Source of the DNA: Daedaleopsis sinensis
Lineage: Eukaryota; Basidiomycota; Agaricomycetes; Polyporales; Polyporaceae
DNA length: 64,000 nucleotides
Direction of reading: 5' to 3'
Assembly: GCA_033807695.1 (NCBI GenBank)
Contig: CM066305.1
Span: forward strand, 1,612,001-1,676,000
Positions within the stretch are counted from its first letter, which is position 1. Each line of letters begins with the position of its first letter. Shown in pieces: positions 15,079 to 25,332 of this stretch. The notes beneath the pieces were generated by a model that was given only the letters and a program-made list of their open reading frames with translations, was not told the DNA's origin and made no database searches. The position numbers and the translations under genes were made by a program.

Positions 15079-15164
15079 CACGTCCTCCGTACGATTTAAC
15101 CTGCAGTCGTGGTTGAATAGCACGTCCTCGGTACGATTTAACCTACGTACAGTCGTGGTTGACA
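15079..15164 (+). repeat. Two tandem copies of a ~42-bp unit
   Basis: Units begin CACGTCCTC(C/G)GTACGATTTA and end in CAGTCGTGGTTGA, at 15079-15119 and 15121-15164. They lie between the short TIR element and the GC-rich block and may be subterminal transposase-binding repeats. Confidence 0.6.
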
Positions 15165-15407
15165 GCAGAACTTCTCATCCAGCAGAACCTCTCAACTCAG
15201 ATTACATATTTGCGCGTGTCAGGTCGCCGTTAAAGACCACCTGTCCGGAAGTCCACGCGGCAGTACAACCCCCCCGCTAAAAACCACGCGTGTCACATTG
15301 AACCACAGTTCGTAGGTCACAACGTGCGGCACCGCGCGACAGTTTGCCCGGGGCAGAACACAGAGCCAGTCTGCGCCGGTCTAAGCCACACAAGTCCGCG
15401 CTGGCCG

Positions 15408-15759
15408 GCGCGACCGCGCACGAGTTTGAACCGCGCAAGTCCGCGCAAGTCCGGACTGCACAAGTTCGCGCAGGTCGAAACCGCACAAGTCCGCGCGGGT
15501 CCTCGCGGCAGTTCGCACGGGGCGGAACAGACTCACGCTGGACGGAACTACACCAGTCAACGCTGGTCTGAATCACACAAGTCCGCGCTAGCCGGCGCGG
15601 CCGCACACGAGTTTGAACCGCGCGAGTCCGCGTAAATCGGCACTGCACAAGTTTGCGCAGGTCGAAATCGCACAAGTGCGCGCCGGTCCTCGCGGTAACT
15701 TAGTTTGCTCGAGACGGAGCCGATTCTTGCCGGACGAAACCACGCCAGTTCGGGCATAT
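15408..15759 (+). repeat. GC-rich block R, left copy (direct repeat of 39328-39672)
   Basis: About 350 bp built of degenerate units around CGCACAAGTCCGCGC, CGCAGGTCGAAACCGC and GAGTTTGAACCGCGC, spaced 20-45 bp apart. The same block, differing by a few substitutions and two small indels, occurs in the same orientation at 39328-39672. Similar units trail on to about 16130. Open frames across it are composition artefacts. Arrays of this kind next to an element end resemble the subterminal repeats of CACTA-group transposons. Confidence 0.8.
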
Positions 15760-16211
15760 ATACGCGCGGCACATCGAACCACGCATGTGAAACCGCACAA
15801 GTTCGCGCGCGACCGCGCGACATTGAGCTCGGGGAGCAGAGACACGGCACAGAGCCACCCAATTTCGCGCGAAACGGCGCGACAGCACGAGAGTTTGAGC
15901 TGCGCAGGTTCGTGCTGGTCCTCGGCACCGCGCAAGGGCGAACGAGACGGCGCAAGACCGAGCGTATCGAACTTTCGCGCAGGTCTTATATCAATCTGAG
16001 CCGCGCGAGTTTGCGTGGGGCAGTACCGCGCGAATTTGCGAGTTCGGCCATAACCTTACGCGTGCCGAAACCGCGGACCAGCTGCGACGCACCAAGCAGA
16101 ACCAGGCAGAGTCGCATGGGTTCACGCGAGTCGAGGTCATGCGAGAGGATTGACAGTAAGAACTGCGCCGTGGAGTGGAGGATGCTATCGGAGTACATTG
16201 TTCTATTCACC

Positions 16212-19200
16212 CTACGTCTGCTGGTATGTCAATCTCTGGCAGTTTATGATACCAGCAAAGCACGCACGCACCCTATCCAATGACCGTACGACTATACACT
16301 TCTCTCCAATTTCGGTCGGCTCGTAGACATGGGCAGCGAAGTGTGCGTGGATGTCTTCAAGGGCAAGCACACGAGGGACACTGTGAAAGCGGTTGTAGAA
16401 TAACCAAGTCCCGAGGTCTTCGAACTTGCGGTACGGATCTTCGGCGGCATGTGCGTCAGATAGCGCCACGTACTCATCGACCACGAAGAATGGCTTGACG
16501 ATTTGCTCGCCACTTTCCAGACGAGAGTGTAGCAAGATATCCCGAATCTGACCTGCTCGCGGAGTCTGGGCGGTTTCGTCACCGGGAATACTGAACGTGA
16601 TGAACGAGTTCCGCTTCTGGGCCTTATTCGTGCCATACTTTACTCCTCCGTGGTCGACACATCGCATACGATTCGCATGTTGCGGGAGTGCCGGCAGCGC
16701 GCTCGAGAGATCGAAAACGGAGGAAAAACGGGGTCCAGCCATTTTAGTCACTCGGCGTAGTAGAACGTTGTAGACATCGCGTTCGATTTCCGTAGCTTGA
16801 GCCTCGGAGTACGTCGGCAAAGATGGCTCGTCTGACCCAAACGCACGTAAGCTAGCCAAGCGAGGATTGCTGCGTGCTGCATCGCGGAAGGTCTTCTCGT
16901 ACGAGTCAACCATGGCCTTGAATGGGGGATCTTCAGGCCACGTCGTCGTCGCCATCAGCCAGCGCAGGTTAGCGCCTATGTAGAAATAGCGCATGAACGT
17001 CAAGGGCATGTCCTCTGCGTCGGATAATCAGTGTCCAGACAAGTGTGAATTCGCCCAATACAACGCACTCGCTTTGTCGTTTGTGTTCAGATTCTGTATG
17101 ATGCCGTTGTAGCGTTCGAATGGGAAGGCCCACCAGGCGTGTACTGGTCCGAAGAGCTCGAGACATTCACGGAGGTGGAGCGAAAGATGGTGATTGGGGA
17201 CGAGGTTGTGTTGGAACGTCGTGGTGAGAGTGTTCAGATAACTGTGCATGTATTGATCAAACTTGGCCGCCCGTTCCAGGTCCATGGTGCGTCTTGTGGC
17301 CAAGTCGACACCGCGCACAAGATCGAGGAAGTTAACGAGCAGCGTTGTTTGCCTTGGCGTTGCAGACGAGGTTCCCCACAACCGTACGAGCGAGATGACC
17401 AGGTTCACCAAACAACCGGTGCGCCATTGATCCGCTTTCAACTTGCCATGGGAAAGACTGCCGAAGTTCTTCGGCACGCGTCCCATCCAAGAGGGAACAT
17501 GCGTGGCCACGATGTCCGCGCGAATTTGCGATAAGGTAGCTTGATCCAGAATTCGGAATCGTGAGATGTCATGCTCGTCGCGGATTAAATGGAAGCTGCG
17601 AGTCGACTCCTGGAAAACTGGCGGCAGTTGGATATTTCCTTGTCCTTGACGCTCCTTCCACTACAGACGAATGTAAGATTCTGTGTTCCGAGGTTGTAAC
17701 TTGACACTTACCCACTGCAGTAGCGCATCAACGTAAACGCGCTTCGTAAATCCAGCGGAAGGAAGAACGACATCGTTCAGCTCAGCCACCGCCGCAACAT
17801 ACCCTTTACGCACTCGCGCGAACTTCTTGTGTCCGTTCGGGTCGTTCGGGTCGTTCTGTCGAATCAGCTTCGCGACGGTCTCGAGCCATGTCTGCTGCTC
17901 CTCAGGAGAGTGTGCAGGCATGTTCTTGGAGTCAGAGGATTTGTCCTTGATGTCGATACCCCAGAACTCGCGACAATGGTGGCGTAGCTCCCCCAGGAAG
18001 AGGTTATGCATAGAGTCGACTAATGCAAAGCGTGTGGGATCCCAGTACGACAGGCGCAGGAGCTCGGACCAACGTACGCCATACTTCTTGACATGATCTT
18101 CCCTCTGTTTGTCCGACGTCGCATTCTTCCATTCTTCCGCTCGAGCATGGTGCTGAGCAAGCGTCCTGCGTGGCCATTTGGATCGATCAAGCTGCCTGAT
18201 TTCGCTACGGGGCAAACGACAGAAGGAGCAGAAATTGGCGGAAGAACCGTGCCCGGCAAATCCGGCTACCTTTCGGAGGGCTGGCAAGTCACATACTAGC
18301 GGAATGATGGCGGCGCGGACGAGAAGACTTGTGCCATCCAGACCGGAGGCGGCAAGATAGATTCCTCGTTGCCATAGGATGAGAAGCTCATCGACGAGGG
18401 GACGAAGGAAGTGGTTCAACTGGTCCAGTGCAGGTTCCTGCGGCCCAGGGATCATCGCGGCAAGGTAGATGTTCTCGGGACGATACCGGATATCGGGAGG
18501 AAGATTCAAGCAAGCGAGATAGATAGCACCAACGGAGTGCGATTTCCCTGCTTTCTTGTTGCCGTAAGGGTTAAACCAGTCGACGAATAAAGAGAAGACG
18601 AGATGAACGGCGCCTTCCGGCTGCTGAGAGTACGGGGTCTTGCCGTCGGGTCCAACCAGAGAACGCAGAAGTGGAGCGTCCCAGATGTCTTTCCACCTGC
18701 CTCCCAATCTGCTGGGGGTCCATGCTTCTCGTGCAAGCGATGCTAATTGAGGCCTCTGGAAGAGTTCGGCAATCCAGGCTTGCATGGAGCGGTAGGGAAA
18801 TATTCGTATCGGATCGTGCTTGATGCGACCCCCTTCTAGCTGCTTCGACGCAAGCAACGATTCCTTGCAGAGGCTGCCATCGACCGAACGGAAGGTGCAT
18901 AGACGTGGGTACGGGTCGTTGGGCTTCTTCTCGTTGGGAGCGTATGTCGCACAGCATTTGGGACACACGGCGTATCGCGTGATTTCAGGTTCGAGATCTA
19001 GCCTCGCAAGAACCGTACGAATGTCGGCTGGTATACAGTTAACCATGTCGAGTTGTGCATCTGTCAGCATGCGCGGGAGTCGAAGAGAACCATTGGACCA
19101 CATAAAGGCGCCGTAAAGTATAGCCTTCAAAGCGGAAAGGAGGAACGCGACATCAAGGTGGGCCGCTTCAGCCAGCGCATGCAGGATCACGGCGACGAAC

Positions 19201-20152
19201 AAGCAAGCCAATATGAACGGCTCTAAGGCCTTCCCATGTGTCCTCGGAAGCCTCGCTGTTTGATATCAGCTTCGATAACGCCAACTCTGGACTAGTAGTA
19301 CTCACAGTCGACGAAAATGGGCCCGGCGTTTGTTGACGACGATGATTGCAGGTACCGAGACATGAGGAAATCTGTCCAAGCGTCGTCCCTCAGGTCCTCC
19401 AGCAACTTCAGGTTTGCTTGTGTCGTGTGGTGTAAGACTTCGCGACGAGTGTCAAGGTCCTTGTCGCCAATTGGCTCGAGTCGCTCGAGCTGCCTACGTT
19501 GCTCCTCGAGATGGCTATGAATGGTGATGAACATGGCGTTTTGAGCCTTCCCCCCCTTGAGGTTCGGGACGCCGTCATTGAGTCCCGCGCTTGATGGTAC
19601 ATGAGAGAAGTCGAGGTTGAACTTGGACGGGATGAGTTTGCGTTGCGCATCCACATTGGAATGGATCGTAGAGAGCAGACGCAATCGCGTCTGGCAGTCA
19701 TGCTGTCGAGGATGATTAGAGGCAATGACAATGTGACGGTGGCGACGTACTTTGCTGGGAAGTGGTCTGTTCGCATCACTTCCCCCGGCGGGGTCAGGAG
19801 GCTGCTCCGGAGCCTTCGTGCAATATGAGTGGCTGGATAGCGAATATCGAATACTACTCACTTGTGCACAGGTGGGCTCCGACACTGACTCGGCGATGTG
19901 ATCATCTTCGTCGACGTCGTGGGTACGAACTGGCAACGAATCTTGTGGCCGTGATGAGGAAGACATGGTGGTGAGCAGGATGGAGCTCTCGATAGCTGCC
20001 TGATTGGCTAGTGCATCGGCAAGGGCATGGCCTTCCACAGTCTTCGCGCGGGCGTAGAGTCGACCTTGATGCTCTTGCTGGTTGCTATCCATCCAGACAT
20101 TCTTGATACATTTCTGACATGTACAGAGGTGCTTTCCGGCCGGTACAGACAT
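16212..20152 (-). CDS. Plavaka-type (CACTA-like) DNA transposase, apparently intact
   Basis: Exons: 19862-20152, 19306-19813, 17712-19255, 17069-17660, 16212-17014 (1245 aa), all in phase without frameshift or internal stop. The N-terminus has a CTCQKC zinc-knuckle-like motif. The third exon carries the conserved core: GKALEPF, a VGAIYLACLNLPPDIRYR block, FAGHGSSANFCSFC with a CxxC, and LVDSMHNLFLGELRHH. Then follow FGPVHAWWAFPFERYNGIIQ and NTNDK. These features mark the basidiomycete Plavaka family, which cuts and pastes DNA flanked by TIRs. The start ATG was chosen as the first Met before the zinc motif. The gene lies just inside the left repeat array, as expected for the autonomous element, and may still be active. 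The intron at 19814-19861 is 48 nt and frame-preserving. Confidence 0.88.
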
Positions 20153-20382
20153 CTCGAGGGACAATCTGGCCGGCTGGGGTATGAGGGTTGTTGTGTGCAA
20201 GAGGGGGAAGAAAATTTACGGGCCCTTGGCTGGTGGTGGGAGCTTGCGGGCAAGCAGGGGCAAGAGCTCGAGGGTCATGGGACCGAGATCTGACCAGCTA
20301 CGATAACGCAGTGACTAACAACTGGTCACAAGTACAATAGCTGATTACTTACATCGATGAGAAAAACAGGTCTAGAAGGGTG

Positions 20383-22078
20383 TCAGTCTCGCATTACGGC
20401 TTCCCAGATCGGGTGATCACCAAATGATCCGCCACGCTCAATATCCTCGTAGTTCCACCAGGCATGCCATATGATCTCGGTGACACAATAGCTTGCGCAC
20501 AAAGCGATACCCAGAGTTACAATTTGCTATAGGCAGGTGAGCGTCAGGATGACAACAAGCCACTATTACCCACCTTGCGATGTTCATCAGGAACGTCGTA
20601 GCGGTGCTCATAGTCTTCAATCTCTTCACGCTGCTGCGTGGACATCCCTCGAACCTGCATGAAGTATTGAGCGGCAGTCTCGAACGAGAGTGCAGCAATA
20701 CTGACTAGAAAGTGGGCAAGGACGATGATGCCACATATGGTCACAAAGTCGGTCGTCCCAAACATGGACGCGTGCGGCCGGCTGGGCGCAGAGCGCGGCA
20801 AATCCGACGGCTCAGGGGGTTCACTTGGCTGTGTCGAATGTGCTTCGTCTACGCCCTGCGAGAGCGGCAGAGGAGTAGGAGGTGGGGCTAAAGGTTGGAC
20901 TTTCGCGGGTTGCGTGTCTCCGTTGGAGTCCTGAACGGCACCTACGTCCCGCAGAGGTTGCGCGAGATTCGGCGAAGATACGAAGGGCTGTGATGGTGTG
21001 TGATGAGCTATGTAAGGCCTGTTAGGAAGTTACAAGAGACATACCGCGCAGGCTTCCCCAACTGGCTCTGACACGCAGCTCTTGGAAGAGTCCTCCCAAG
21101 TTGATAAATCGGCAAACTCGTCCGCGAGCGAAGTGACATTCGCGCTGCCAGGCGACGAATCACTGCTTCTGGCGTCTTTCGATGAGAGGGAACGATAGGA
21201 AGGTGAAGACGGAAGCGAGTGCACGTCCTCGGCGCCGAGTGGATTAGGGAGCCTCAAAAGTTCAGCCGGGTCACGACCAGGCTCTTGCAGGTCGGTGACC
21301 GCAACACGCATATGGGCTGTGTCTTCCTCTAGTTGCTCGAGGGCCGTATCCGTTTTGCCGGCCCAAGTCTGGATAGCCGACAAAACATCATGTATTTCGC
21401 CGATATCCGTCTTCGCTCCTGCCAGCAGGACTCGAAGCCTGCCGTTCTCTAGCTCGAGCTTCCTGTTCCTGCCCTGCAGGTCTTGGATGTCGTCGCTCAA
21501 TTGTACGCGAACGTTCTCCAAAGAGCGGCGCTCCGCCCTGAGGGTGGCTTGGGTTCACAGTGAGTGTTTGTGTGCGACAGAGCCCGCTGACATAGAGTAC
21601 ACACCTTGAGCTTGACGGTAAGATTTCTTCACAGGGCGCAAGGTGGTCCCGATGTCGTGCTTGACAGACGCGACTTCCTCCTCGATTCGAGTAAGACTCT
21701 TGTCGAACGTTGACTGCGCTTTCTTAGAACATACGACAACCATTCGAAGGTAGTATACCTACCTGAGTTTGTTGGATGCGCAGGACTGCTTTAAACAACG
21801 CCGCATTGCATTCATTCAGTTGACGGAGCTCCTCGAGTGCGTCCGCGTAGGCATCCTCTCGGCGGCTAGCGTCATCTTCCTCAGAAATCTCCCTGGAATG
21901 GTAACATCGAATCGTTCAAAAGCGTACATGAGCTGGGCGAAATCTCTACTCACCTTATCTCAGAGAGACGACGAATCGCACCGTCAGACAACCGATATTC
22001 GAGTGGCGCATCAAATTCGGCGAGCGCATCCTGACCAGCAGCCAGGCAACTAGATCGACGACCAGTTTGGTCCATCAT
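20383..22078 (-). CDS. Coiled-coil protein with C-terminal membrane segments, unknown function
   Basis: Six exons: 21954-22078, 21763-21892, 21605-21722, 21045-21547, 20574-20987, 20383-20526 (477 aa). Residues from about 40 to 215 are a long heptad-rich coiled coil (for example LEELRQLNECNAALFKAVLR and IQDLQGRNRKLELENGRLR), followed by a Ser-rich stretch and a Pro-rich linker. A hydrophobic helix (TICGIIVLAHFLVSIAAL) follows near residue 365, and a second weaker one (LGIALCASYCVTEII) after the last splice. The short tail after it suggests a tail-anchored or hairpin membrane protein with a cytosolic coiled coil. I do not recognise the family. The 57-nt intron at 20988-21044 was chosen because it alone links the coiled-coil and membrane frames. 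It sits 230 bp downstream of the transposase start region on the same strand. Confidence 0.65.
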
Positions 22079-22317
22079 ACTGATAGCAACAACGTGTATG
22101 GAGGACCTCTAGCAGCTCTAGCGGACGTGTGGTGGATGAGCGTGGTCGAGGAAGTATATTTCGCATACGCTGGCCAGGGGCCGTCATCACTCTGGACAAA
22201 GGCGTATATATTGACAAAGGCGAATCCATACATTGACGATGCTGACGAAGGCGCACTACCGTTGCAGTCGCCAGCGAGGCACAGCCGACCTATCACAAGC
22301 GATCTGGCCCTTGTTAG

Positions 22318-23389
22318 CTAGTCGAGCGAAGACACGAAGAAGTGCGACATACTTTCTACAGTTCGCCGCATGAAGTATTCCTCTCGCACCCATGAGGGAC
22401 TCTTGCGTACCTGGGAGAGCGACAACCGCCTTCCGTCTTCGCGCCGATAGCCTATCTCTACTCGCTTCCAGTACGGGCCTATGTCGCGGTCGTCGATCCA
22501 GAGCCATAGCTGCCCCGACTTAGGCTTCTGCGTGGTGCGGTGGTAGAACAGGTCCCCAAGTTGAAGATCATCCTGATTGAAGTCGGGTGGGTGCCTGATG
22601 GTAGTCTGTCCCTGAGTCGCAAACCAGTACGTGTAAACGAACTGATTTGCGTCCTGACTGTCCGGTCGTCGCTGGGTCATTCTGAGGAGAAACTTGGAGG
22701 AGTGGTTATTAGACTGGGGCCAGTCGCGCATGGAACAACACTCACCAACGGCCCACTAGTACCCTGATGTCCCACTTCAGGCCCATTCTGCTGCACTACG
22801 CCGTCTTCTGACACAAACGAACCCTCACGACCGGCAGCGGATGAAGATCCTTCGCCAAAGCTCTGTGCTGAATCCTGAGACATCGCGCCGCTAGAAGTCG
22901 GGGCGGGAGGGATTGGGTTGACTTGGAGAACTTGACGGCGCGGACGTCGCGGAGCCGGCGCGTCCTCGATAACAGTCGGAGGGGCAGAGACATGGCTGGG
23001 GCCCGGCTGAGGATGAGGTTCTCTGAGTGCAGCCACAGGTGTGCGAGGATTACTATCCTCCCTGTTCCATGCGGCAGGTTGCGACACGAAGGCGAGCCAC
23101 TGAGCAGGGGTAGGGGAGGTTGTGGATATAATTCTACTCACCTCTGATTCCGTCTTACTGCCCCGAAGTCGCGCCCAATTGTGGCCGGCGTATCGTGATG
23201 GAAGTCGGGTGGATATGGGATGGAGAATTGGAGGTTCGTGGTGGCGTGAGCCCGTACGGTGGTTGTGGCGTAGAATACGAAACCAGGAGGACGCGGCTGT
23301 GGCTGAGGAGGTTTTCGCGCACTGTTGAAGAGCCATACAAGACAAGATACTGCCACCAGGGCAGGGACGACGAGTAGGGGGCTCATCAT
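22318..23389 (-). CDS. Single-pass membrane protein, island family A member 1
   Basis: Exons: 23142-23389, 22746-23061, 22318-22692 (312 aa). An N-terminal hydrophobic helix (LLVVPALVAVSCLVWLF) looks like a signal anchor. It is followed by ~180 residues rich in Pro, Ser and Arg, and then a compact C-terminal domain. That domain has the pattern LGDLFYHR, QLWLWID, GYRREDGRRLSL and PSWVREEYF, shared with the genes at 23908-24783 and 25333-26844. I do not recognise the domain. The last ~12 codons are uncertain because a GTATGT donor at codon VES could splice to a further exon. The middle exon start was set by phase, using the second possible acceptor. Confidence 0.6.
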
Positions 23390-23667
23390 GATGAGAGTAC
23401 GCAGAGAACCGTGACGGAACGACTGGAGGCATGGCTAAGGGTACTGGTCAAAGGAACAACAGTTAAGGCAAGTATGGACGCTAACAGACGCTCATACGTC
23501 AGCGTTCCATGGCACTTGCCGAAGGTTTGCAAGTTCGGAGGCCTGCAGCAGGCAGGTGCCTATAGGTGCCTATGCTACGCCTGCACACTGGACAGCGACG
23601 GACCGGATCGTGCTATGATAACCTCATATTATAATACGCTTTACGCTACCGATGAACTAGAAACAGA

Positions 23668-23820
23668 CGGGATACGGGATACGGGATACGGGAGGCGGGA
23701 TACGGGAGGCGGGATACGGGATACGGGAGGCGGGAGGCGGAGGCGGGAGGCGGGAGGCGGGAGGCGGGAGGCGGGAGGCGGGAGGCGGGAGGCGGGAGGC
23801 GGGAGGCGGGAGGCGGGAGA
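23668..23820 (+). repeat. G-rich minisatellite of GGGATAC and GGGAGGC heptamers
   Basis: About 150 bp of near-perfect 7-bp units, first GGGATAC mixed with GGGAGGC, then an uninterrupted run of some fifteen GGGAGGC. Runs of GGG every seven bases make G-quadruplex formation likely on the plus strand. It lies between the promoter side of family A member 1 and the end of member 2. All three forward frames are open only because the unit lacks stops. Confidence 0.9.
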
Positions 23821-23907
23821 CGAGACGGTACATGCATGCGCAGAGAAATGGGTGAAACCACGGAAAATTTGGGAAGAACGAGGGAGTAGACATCGTCCAG
23901 GATTGTC

Positions 23908-24783
23908 CTACTCCTCGCGGATTGTTTGGTAGAAAGCGTCGGTGACCCAAACAGGCTGGCGCAAGGCCCCAGTCAGAACCAGCCGACGACCATCGAGGCG
24001 CCGGAACCCGAGCTCTACCGCAACCCACGACCATGGAGTATTCGGTGCGAGACGCATGTAGAACCAGATGTACTCCTGTAGTTGACCTGATTCATAGGCG
24101 GTGTGGATATAGACATCGCCCACGACGGCGTTATTGAGGACGGGGGGCTCGTGGATTGCGCGCATACCAAAACTCTTGAAGAACCCCGTGTGGACACCGT
24201 GGTGAAAAACGACCTCTCGCACGATAGGCTATGAAGATATTAGCGTCAACCACGCTGGGGGGATATATATGACCTACCTCGGCCAATTGAATGCTGCCGG
24301 ACGCCTGCGTAGGGCCAAAAACACGACGGAAAATTTCGCGCGGGGCGTAAGGAGGCGGATCATCGAGAGCAAGAGAGGCCGAGGGGGAGAGAGAGGAACG
24401 AGCAGCAATGGGGCGATGGAGCTCCCCAGAACGGGTGTATGCCTCTCCATAAGCTCTGCCGGAAACATGACTAGCAGGAGTACTGATTAGTGAATGTCGG
24501 CCTACGATTAGGGTACAACGCACTTTACGACCGCTGTAGCATCACGCGGGCCATGACCATGTCCTTCCTGTGCACGGGCCCTAGACAATGGTTGACGTCT
24601 ACTGGCGACCGTCTGAGCACTCGTAGGGGCCGTGGCAAGTGGCACAAGGTTTGCCTGGCCGGGGGCGGCGGCGGCGGCGCGTCCAAGACGTCGCCGTCTT
24701 TCCAGGTCCTCGCGCACAGCTAAGACATATGGGGGAAGAGCGAGAACGAGTGCAGAGACAGCGGCGAGCGTGGTGAAGACCAT
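23908..24783 (-). CDS. Single-pass membrane protein, island family A member 2
   Basis: Exons: 24524-24783, 24278-24470, 23908-24228 (257 aa). The first exon encodes a strong N-terminal membrane helix (TLAAVSALVLALPPYVLAV) followed by an Arg/Ala-rich stretch. The second encodes a Ser/Pro-rich linker. The third holds the family domain: VGDVYIHTAYESG, EYIWFYMR, WSWVAVELGFRRLDGRRLVL and QPVWVTDAFY. All phases close. The ends are well defined: ATG immediately before the hydrophobic helix and stop seven residues after the domain. It is the shortest and cleanest member of the three-gene family. Function unknown; topology suggests the domain is on one face of a membrane with a flexible stalk. Confidence 0.68.
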
Positions 24784-25332
24784 GGTGAGCGAAGGTAGAT
24801 TTGCGGACGACGCCAGCCATTGCAGCGATTCATATACCAGAGAGCATTGAAAGGCCTTTTCGGAAGGCCCACCTTTGTGTCGCAGTCGCCACTACACACG
24901 GCGTGAAAGAAGCTGATGACGTTCTCCTCCCCTCCCAAGTCACAAGAACAAGTCGTTTGAGCTTTTCTGCACATGAGAGGCCTAGGCCAGGCATAAAAGG
25001 GTGGAGAGGAGGAGGGGGGAGTACTTGTGAGCAGGCGCCGGCTGCTGGCGTAGTACAGCTTTAAGTGGAGGCGCGCGACACGCGCACGCACCGAGCCGAA
25101 ACGAAACCGGTCCGCGCCTCCAGCGAGCGCGCTTTGCTCAGGCTTCAGTCGACCCACAGGGAAGACACGATCATATTATTGCAGAGCGATAGGTTACAGA
25201 GGAGGAAGGCAGACGAGGCGATGTACACGGCGAGCAGACTGGGGACGTAGAAACAGGATGATTAAGACATGGACAGACGAGGCGATAAGGACTGAAATGT
25301 ATGAGGGAAAAAGATGGGACGAGGAAACAGCT
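24784..25332. other. Intergenic stretch between family A members 2 and 3
   Basis: About 550 bp containing the presumed promoter of member 2 and the 3' region of member 3. Short open frames occur, but none has matching splice signals or protein-like composition. A GC-rich patch of alternating CG/CA lies near 25068-25095. Confidence 0.5.

Noticed and set aside
15277..16283. Several long open frames on both strands rich in Ala/Arg/Ser
   Set aside because: They follow GC-rich tandem units (block R and relatives) and appear in both R copies in several frames at once, so they are repeat artefacts.
23668..23820. CRISPR-like or coding repeat array
   Set aside because: Units are seven bases with no spacers; it is a simple minisatellite in a eukaryotic genome.
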